This document shows, piece by piece, positions 59,656-64,000 of a DNA stretch of 64,000 nucleotides. The notes below the pieces were generated by a model, which searched no databases, was not told the DNA's origin, and was given only the letters and a program-made list of their open reading frames with translations. Origin of the DNA: Fimenecus sp052273625 (GTDB taxonomy: Bacteria > Bacillota > Clostridia > Oscillospirales > Acutalibacteraceae); the NCBI GenBank assembly GCA_052273625.1, contig DAVZHW010000008.1, forward strand, positions 5,644-69,643. The letters are read 5' to 3'. Made by a program: the position numbers and the translations under genes. Every line of letters starts with the position of its first letter. The first letter of the stretch is position 1.

Positions 59656-61074
59656 TTACTCCGATTTGTGCGCTTCTACTTTATTAAGCGTACATTTAAC
59701 TCTGTATGAGTCAATTCTGATTTTGATTTTCTTCGCCTTTTTAGGCCTTTTGAAGGTGATAATTTTCTTATATCCGATTACAGTTTTCTTGGAGATTTTT
59801 CTCCAAATGCCAAACTGCTCAATATACACCGAAAACTTCTCTATCTGCTGACCTGTTGCGATATTCTCCTGCAACACAAGTGCGTCAAATTCCGTCTTTT
59901 CGGGGAATTCAAATACAATTTCGGGCTTTTCGTCCTTTTCGTCAGCCTGCCAGAAAAGGGTATCGTCGGAAGAAATGATATTCCTTGCGTTTTCGCTGTT
60001 TGACGAAGCTGTTACCTTTGCATTTTTCAACAGATCGTTCGGAAAACGTCTTTTAAGCGTACGCCTGAAGCTGTCAAGCAAAAGCACATCGGTTTCATAG
60101 ATTTTACCCGTCTTATCGGGCGGAATGTTCAAAAGCAAAGTCGAGTTGTTTCCGACAGAGCTCAAATAAATTTTCATCAGCTTTTTGAGTGATTTTTGTT
60201 TGTAATTTTCGCTCTCGTGGAAGAACCAACCCGGTCTTATCGAAACATCAACCTCGGACGGATACCAAATAAGCTTGTCTGCATCGGCTATCGCCTTTCT
60301 TGAACCCATATCCATAATCATTTGGCTGTGGCTCTTGCGGAATTTCTTGTTATCTTCTTTTTGAGAGTTTTCAGCGGTAAATTCGTTAATGGAATAATAA
60401 GACGGCACAACGCTCCATTCGCTCTCTCTGCCGACGCCTGCCTCGTTACCTACCCAACGAACATCGGGGCCGCAAACGTTGATTGTAGCATTGGGCTGAA
60501 GCTCACGCATAACCTTATAATATCCGGGCCAATCGTATTCCTGAACCTTGCCGTTTTTACCCTCGCCGCACGCACCGTCAAGCCATATGCAGAAAATGTC
60601 ACCATAGTTTGAAAGGAGTTCTCTCAACTGATTTTTATAGTATTCGTTATATTCTTCGCCCTTGCCGTAGCTTTCCTCATGTCTGTCCCACGGAGAGAGA
60701 TAAATGCCGAATTTTAAGCCGTATTTCCTACAAGCGTCGGAAACCTCTTTTACGACATCGCCGTTTCCGTTCTTAAACGGACTCGCTTTCACGCTGTAAT
60801 CTGTGTATGCACTCGGCCAAAGACAAAAACCGTCATGGTGCTTACAGGTTAAAATCATAGCGCTCATTCCGCCGTCTTTGATAGCTTTTGCCCACTGCTC
60901 GGCATCAAAATCGGTAGGATTAAACAGCTCGGGAGATGCCTTGCCGTCGCCCCACTCTTTACCTGTAAATGTATTCATACCAAAATGACAAAACGCATAA
61001 AATTCAAGCTTCTGCCAATTTAGTTGGCGTTCCGAGGGAACAACCTGCGCCGCACGCTTATAGGCCTCGACCAT
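59656..61074 (-). CDS. Alpha-L-fucosidase (GH29), cytosolic
   Basis: 472 residues with no signal peptide. The GH29 barrel shows FCHFGMNTFTGKEWGDGK, AMILTCKHHDGFCLWPS, FGIYLSPWDRHEESYG and FCIWLDGACGEG, where the Asp is the expected nucleophile. The C-terminal ~110 residues are a beta-sandwich, perhaps a carbohydrate-binding or discoidin-like domain (LVLQENIATGQQIEKFSVYI). It releases fucose, probably from imported mucin or milk oligosaccharides. FliB-like and pyk genes flank it. Confidence 0.9.
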   Translation of the reverse strand: MVEAYKRAAQVVPSERQLNWQKLEFYAFCHFGMNTFTGKEWGDGKASPELFNPTDFDAEQWAKAIKDGGMSAMILTCKHHDGFCLWPSAYTDYSVKASPFKNGNGDVVKEVSDACRKYGLKFGIYLSPWDRHEESYGKGEEYNEYYKNQLRELLSNYGDIFCIWLDGACGEGKNGKVQEYDWPGYYKVMRELQPNATINVCGPDVRWVGNEAGVGRESEWSVVPSYYSINEFTAENSQKEDNKKFRKSHSQMIMDMGSRKAIADADKLIWYPSEVDVSIRPGWFFHESENYKQKSLKKLMKIYLSSVGNNSTLLLNIPPDKTGKIYETDVLLLDSFRRTLKRRFPNDLLKNAKVTASSNSENARNIISSDDTLFWQADEKDEKPEIVFEFPEKTEFDALVLQENIATGQQIEKFSVYIEQFGIWRKISKKTVIGYKKIITFKRPKKAKKIKIRIDSYRVKCTLNKVEAHKSE

Positions 61075-61152
61075 AGTAACACCTGCTTTTCATAATATTC
61101 TATTAAAGTATATCATATATGAACGCCCTTTTCAATTAAATGTTTACAACAA

Positions 61153-61184
61153 AGAACCGCTTAGTTAAGTGAACTAAGCGGTTT
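61153..61184 (-). terminator. Terminator of pyk
   Basis: AACCGCTTAGTT and AACTAAGCGGTT form a perfect 12-bp stem around a 5-base loop, 16 bases past the pyk stop. Confidence 0.8.
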
Positions 61185-61199
61185 GCATTTTATATTTTA

Positions 61200-62609
61200 T
61201 TATATCGTGGCAATTCTGATTGTATTTGTATTGCCTGTGGTGTCGGAGGTGCCTCCTGTTATAAGTATTCTGTCGCCTGTTTTCAAGTTCAAGGTCTTTT
61301 TCGCCATCTGCTTCGCCGTATAGAAAAGCACCTCAATAGACGGATACACCTCGCACATTACCGGAGTTACACCCCAAGACATTGAAAGCTGATGATAGGT
61401 CTTTTTGTTTACCGAAAGACCGATAATATCAATAGGCGGACGGAATCTCGATACCATTCGTGCCGTCATACCCGAAATTGAGCATACGACAATCGCCTTT
61501 GCGCCTATATCCATTGCCATACCGCAAACAGAGTGCGAAATAGCGTCCATCTCATTACGAATACGAAACTCTGTATTTATAAAACGCTTTTTGTAGCGGA
61601 TATTCTGCTCGGTATTTTCGGCAATTCTCGACATTGCTTCAACCGTCTGCACAGGATATTTGCCTGCCGCCGTTTCACCCGAAAGCATAACGGCACTCGT
61701 TCCGTCATAAACCGCATTTGCAACATCTGAAATCTCTGCCCTTGTAGGTCTTGGATTGGTAATCATCGACTCAAGCATTTCCGTCGCCGTGATAACCCTT
61801 TTACCGAGCATACGGCACTTTGTGATAAGCTCCTTTTGAATTGCAGGCAATTCCTCATAGGGAATTTCAACGCCCATATCTCCCCTGCCTATCATAATAC
61901 CGTCACATACGGAACAAATATCCTCAATGTTGTCAATTCCGGCTCTGTTCTCGATTTTAGCAATAAGACTAATTGCCTTTGCACCGTTTTCATCAAGAAA
62001 CGCTTTTATATCCTCAATATCCTGCTTGCAAGATACAAAAGAACAGGCAATATAATCAATATCATTCTTAATTCCGAAAAGCAAATCTGCCTTGTCGTAA
62101 TCGCTCAAATATTTCTGCTTTAACACTTTCCCGGGGAAGCTCATACTTTTTCTGTTTGAGATAACTCCGCCTGCGTCTGTTCTGCAAACAACATTTTTTC
62201 CGTCAATTTTTGTAACGGTAAAAATCAACAAGCCGTTATTCACAAGGATTTTGTCGCCAACCGACATCTCCTTTGCAAGCTCCTTATAGCTTACGGACAC
62301 TCTGTTCTCGTCGCCCATAATATCATCGGGGGTAAAGGTAAATGTATCGCCCTCTTTAAGAGTGCATTGTCCGTCCTTAAAAAGTCCGACACGGTATTCG
62401 GGGCCTTTTGTATCAAGCATCAGAGCAAGCGGTTTATTTGCCTTTTCACGAACCGATTTCAAAAGGTCAATTCTTTTCTGCTGTTCCTCGTGTGTGCCGT
62501 GCGAAAAATTAAGTCTTGCGACATTCATTCCCGCCTCAAGCATTTTTTGCAAGGTTTCTTCGTTTTCACAAGCAGGACCTACGGTGCATACAATCTTCGT
62601 TTTTCTCAT
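61200..62609 (-). CDS. pyk: Pyruvate kinase
   Basis: Last step of glycolysis, PEP + ADP to pyruvate + ATP. 469 residues from the ATG at 62609 (AGAGGA upstream). KTKIVCTVGPACENEETLQK, MNVARLNFSHG, LMLDTKGPEYRVG, LIAKIENRAGIDNI (active-site Lys) and MIGRGDMGVEIP are complete. It lacks the extra C-terminal PEP-utiliser-like domain of Bacillus/Staphylococcus enzymes. Expression may be set by the leader terminator described separately. Confidence 0.97.
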   Translation of the reverse strand: MRKTKIVCTVGPACENEETLQKMLEAGMNVARLNFSHGTHEEQQKRIDLLKSVREKANKPLALMLDTKGPEYRVGLFKDGQCTLKEGDTFTFTPDDIMGDENRVSVSYKELAKEMSVGDKILVNNGLLIFTVTKIDGKNVVCRTDAGGVISNRKSMSFPGKVLKQKYLSDYDKADLLFGIKNDIDYIACSFVSCKQDIEDIKAFLDENGAKAISLIAKIENRAGIDNIEDICSVCDGIMIGRGDMGVEIPYEELPAIQKELITKCRMLGKRVITATEMLESMITNPRPTRAEISDVANAVYDGTSAVMLSGETAAGKYPVQTVEAMSRIAENTEQNIRYKKRFINTEFRIRNEMDAISHSVCGMAMDIGAKAIVVCSISGMTARMVSRFRPPIDIIGLSVNKKTYHQLSMSWGVTPVMCEVYPSIEVLFYTAKQMAKKTLNLKTGDRILITGGTSDTTGNTNTIRIATI

Positions 62610-62644
62610 AGTCAATCCTCTTCTTTCTTTAATGAGGGCCTATC

Positions 62645-62674
62645 AAAAAAGGGACAAAACCGCAGTTCTGTCCC
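62645..62674 (-). terminator. Attenuator-like terminator in the pyk leader
   Basis: GGGACAGAAC and GTTTTGTCCC pair (10 bp, one G:T) around TGCG and are followed by six T residues, between the pyk promoter and its ATG (ATG is 36 bases further on). An upstream small stem (GGTCGAAATCGACT, about 62706-62720) could be part of a competing fold. Confidence 0.8.
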
Positions 62675-62751
62675 CTATCATATAAAATGACAACAGCATA
62701 AATAAGTCGATTTCGACCTATGACAGACTCCACCACATATACTGCGAAATT

Positions 62752-62780
62752 ATTTTAACACGGTATAAATAGGTTGTCAA
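62752..62780 (-). promoter_or_regulatory. Promoter of pyk
   Basis: TTGACA and TAAAAT with a 17-bp spacer on the minus strand. The leader to the ATG is about 135 bases. Confidence 0.85.
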
Positions 62781-62841
62781 TTTATATTATTGTCGAAAAT
62801 CAAAGCGTGTATTCCGCTGATTTTATGTAATATAACATCCG

Positions 62842-63555
62842 TCAGCAATACTTTTTTATTTCAAGCACAAGACGGCCTTTTTTAGTTGTCTTGACCTCGC
62901 CCGAAAGGATAAATCTCCCATATCCTCGAACAGTTATAATGTCGTTATCGCTCACTGTTTTTGAAGCGGAAAGGGTCAAAACGGAGTTTATGAACACCCG
63001 TTCCGAAGCAATGAGCTTTGACGACTCGCTTCTTGAGAAATTATAGACCGCACCGATAATAACATCAAGTCTTTTGGATGAGGCAAAGACGGTCAACACC
63101 TCAAATTTTTCAGCCGTATTCTCGGGAATTAAAGACCGTTTTGCTTTAACGCTTGTATGCCGTACCCGTGTCAAATTCTCGCAGATATAATCCGCAATAT
63201 TCTCAAGGCAAATAACATATCCCGTTTTGCCGTCAACGATTATATCGCCCACGGTTTCACGCTTAATTCCGAGATTCATAAGTGAGCCTAAAAAATCCCT
63301 GTGCGTCAGCTCGTCGGCAAATTTCTCTTTAAGCGGCTCGATTTTAACACAAGCAATTGGGAAATCGTCATTTCCGACAGCCTCGCCGAAGCCTGCCAGA
63401 ACCCTTTGTGCACCGTCATATCCGCCAAAGAGAACGCACGGCAAAAACATCTTTTTAAGCTCGCTTATCTCGGACAAGGTCAAAAACTGCGAAAAGGTGT
63501 TGTATCCTCGCTCGTAAGCCCTGTTATAAAGTTCTTCAAATCTTTTTTCAAGCAT
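62842..63555 (-). CDS. ylmH: S4-domain RNA-binding protein YlmH
   Basis: 237 residues from the ATG at 63555; ATG 63570 (MNSDIM) is an alternative. YlmH-type N-terminal domain (LEKRFEELYNRAYERGYNTF, FLPCVLFGGYDGAQRVLAGF) and a C-terminal S4 domain (FSRSESSKLIASERVFINSV, TVSDNDIITVRGYGRF). In Bacillus it acts in rescue of stalled ribosomes and near the division gene cluster. Here the division genes are not adjacent, at least on this side. Confidence 0.9.
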   Translation of the reverse strand: MLEKRFEELYNRAYERGYNTFSQFLTLSEISELKKMFLPCVLFGGYDGAQRVLAGFGEAVGNDDFPIACVKIEPLKEKFADELTHRDFLGSLMNLGIKRETVGDIIVDGKTGYVICLENIADYICENLTRVRHTSVKAKRSLIPENTAEKFEVLTVFASSKRLDVIIGAVYNFSRSESSKLIASERVFINSVLTLSASKTVSDNDIITVRGYGRFILSGEVKTTKKGRLVLEIKKYC

Positions 63556-63586
63556 AATATCACTGTTCATTTCAAATTTCAAATGA

Positions 63587-63615
63587 ATAATAACATATAT
63601 AGATATAGTTTTCAA
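63587..63615 (-). promoter_or_regulatory. Promoter of ylmH, with a nearby inverted repeat
   Basis: TTGAAA and TATTAT with a 17-bp spacer on the minus strand. A perfect GTTACT-TTT-AGTAAC palindrome lies about 13 bp upstream of the -35 box (63628-63642). Confidence 0.65.
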
Positions 63616-63669
63616 GAACAATATTTGTTACTTTTAGTAACATATTTTGTCACTATTGTATATTACAAG

Positions 63670-63700
63670 CAAAAAACACCGCTTTGTAAAGAACGGTGTG
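63670..63700 (-). terminator. Terminator of an off-window minus-strand gene
   Basis: ACACCG and CGGTGT pair around a 12-base loop and are followed by six T residues on the minus strand. No gene is present between here and the right edge, so the source is beyond 64000. Confidence 0.6.
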
Positions 63701-63803
63701 GAAATCGTCTATTGAAAATTTCAATAAACAAATATATATAAAAATTAAAATAGGCGAACACAGTTCGCCACTACGATATGATATAAAAATCAATCCTCAT
63801 ATT

Positions 63804-63934
63804 CAGCCTCCCTCTGACGAGGGAGGTGCCACGCCGTAGGTGTGACGGAGGGAGAGATAACGAAAGTTTGATTTTTATTGCTTTCTCTCCCTCAGTTTCG
63901 CTACGCTCAACAGCTCCCTCGTCAGAGGGAGCCT
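63804..63934. repeat. MITE-like palindromic element
   Basis: Left arm CCTCCCTCTGACGAGGGAGG (63806-63825) and right arm CTCCCTCGTCAGAGGGAG (63914-63931) are inverted copies, each itself palindromic. Between them GGAGGGAGAGATAACGAAAG and CTTTCTCTCCCTCAG form a second inverted pair. A GGCGAA-CACAG-TTCGCC hairpin precedes it (63752-63768). No ORF lies inside. Confidence 0.75.
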
Positions 63935-63953
63935 ATATCGGACAGCCGCATTT

Positions 63954-64000
63954 TCAGCCTCCCTTGTGTAAAGGGAGGTGCCGAACGAACGTGAGGCGGA
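63954..64000. repeat. Dispersed palindromic repeat, second copy (cut by the edge)
   Basis: Starts TCAGCCTCCCTTGTGTAAAG and continues GGGAGGTGCCGAACGAACGT GAGGCGGA; it matches the reverse complement of 16835-16881 with one mismatch. It is fused to a GGACAGCCGCA half-unit of the other repeat family (about 63939-63950). Confidence 0.85.

Noticed and set aside
1..64000. CRISPR array
   Set aside because: No regularly spaced direct repeats were found; the repeats present are palindromic and dispersed.

Overview
The window reads as chromosome of an anaerobic, saccharolytic, low-to-mid GC Firmicute of the Clostridia, most like the Ruminococcaceae/Oscillospirales. The evidence is a glg glycogen operon, pyruvate formate-lyase with its activase, a spoVAD sporulation gene, the Firmicute gene order topA-trmFO-plsX-rnc-(radical SAM)-smc-ftsY, many TTG starts after strong AGGAGG sites, and perfect sigma-A promoters with 17-bp spacers. 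No species is claimed.

Layout: 1-3.3 kb holds glgB-glgC-glgD (minus strand, glgD cut by the edge). 3.4-9.5 kb is a compact minus-strand phage head module: small and large terminase, portal, prohead protease, major capsid and three head-completion genes. No tail, lysis, integrase or replication gene is present, and it ends at a terminator. 9.65-9.9 kb is a tRNA-Met/tRNA-Glu operon, followed by dispersed repeats. 10.2-16.6 kb carries an orphan membrane protein, a MATE exporter with divergent LysR regulator, a PHP phosphoesterase with an unknown partner, and a sugar symporter. 16.9-20.4 kb holds a DUF134 regulator, pflB and pflA. 20.6-25.9 kb holds iscS-iscU behind an operator-like palindrome, and an Rrf2 regulator in line with a split methionine synthase. 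26-30 kb is accessory: spoVAD with a small membrane protein, an apparent araA/araD deletion relic, and an XRE regulator divergent from two zinc-ribbon membrane proteins and a third membrane protein.

30-51 kb is mostly housekeeping on the minus strand: gamma carbonic anhydrase, esterase, leuS-rsfS-yqeK-nadD-yhbY, rdgB-ftsY-smc-radical SAM-rnc-plsX-trmFO-topA-dprA, an rRNA methyltransferase, and infC-rpmI-rplT behind an L20-type leader. 51-64 kb holds a YdcF protein, a BNR-repeat sialidase-like protein, a lipoprotein, an M28 membrane peptidase, a candidate type I toxin-antitoxin locus, a VanY-like carboxypeptidase, a nucleotidyltransferase, a FliB-like protein, a GH29 fucosidase, pyruvate kinase behind an attenuator-like terminator, and a YlmH S4 protein. 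It ends in palindromic repeats, one of which is also found near 16.85 kb.

The strongest candidates for something undescribed are the tail-less phage head module and the small convergent toxin/antisense-RNA locus at 55.97-56.41 kb. Next come an FtsY whose acidic domain and amphipathic segment sit at the C-terminus, a terminator inside the pyk leader, and the ara deletion relic. All function calls rest on motif and family recognition by eye; no database search was run.
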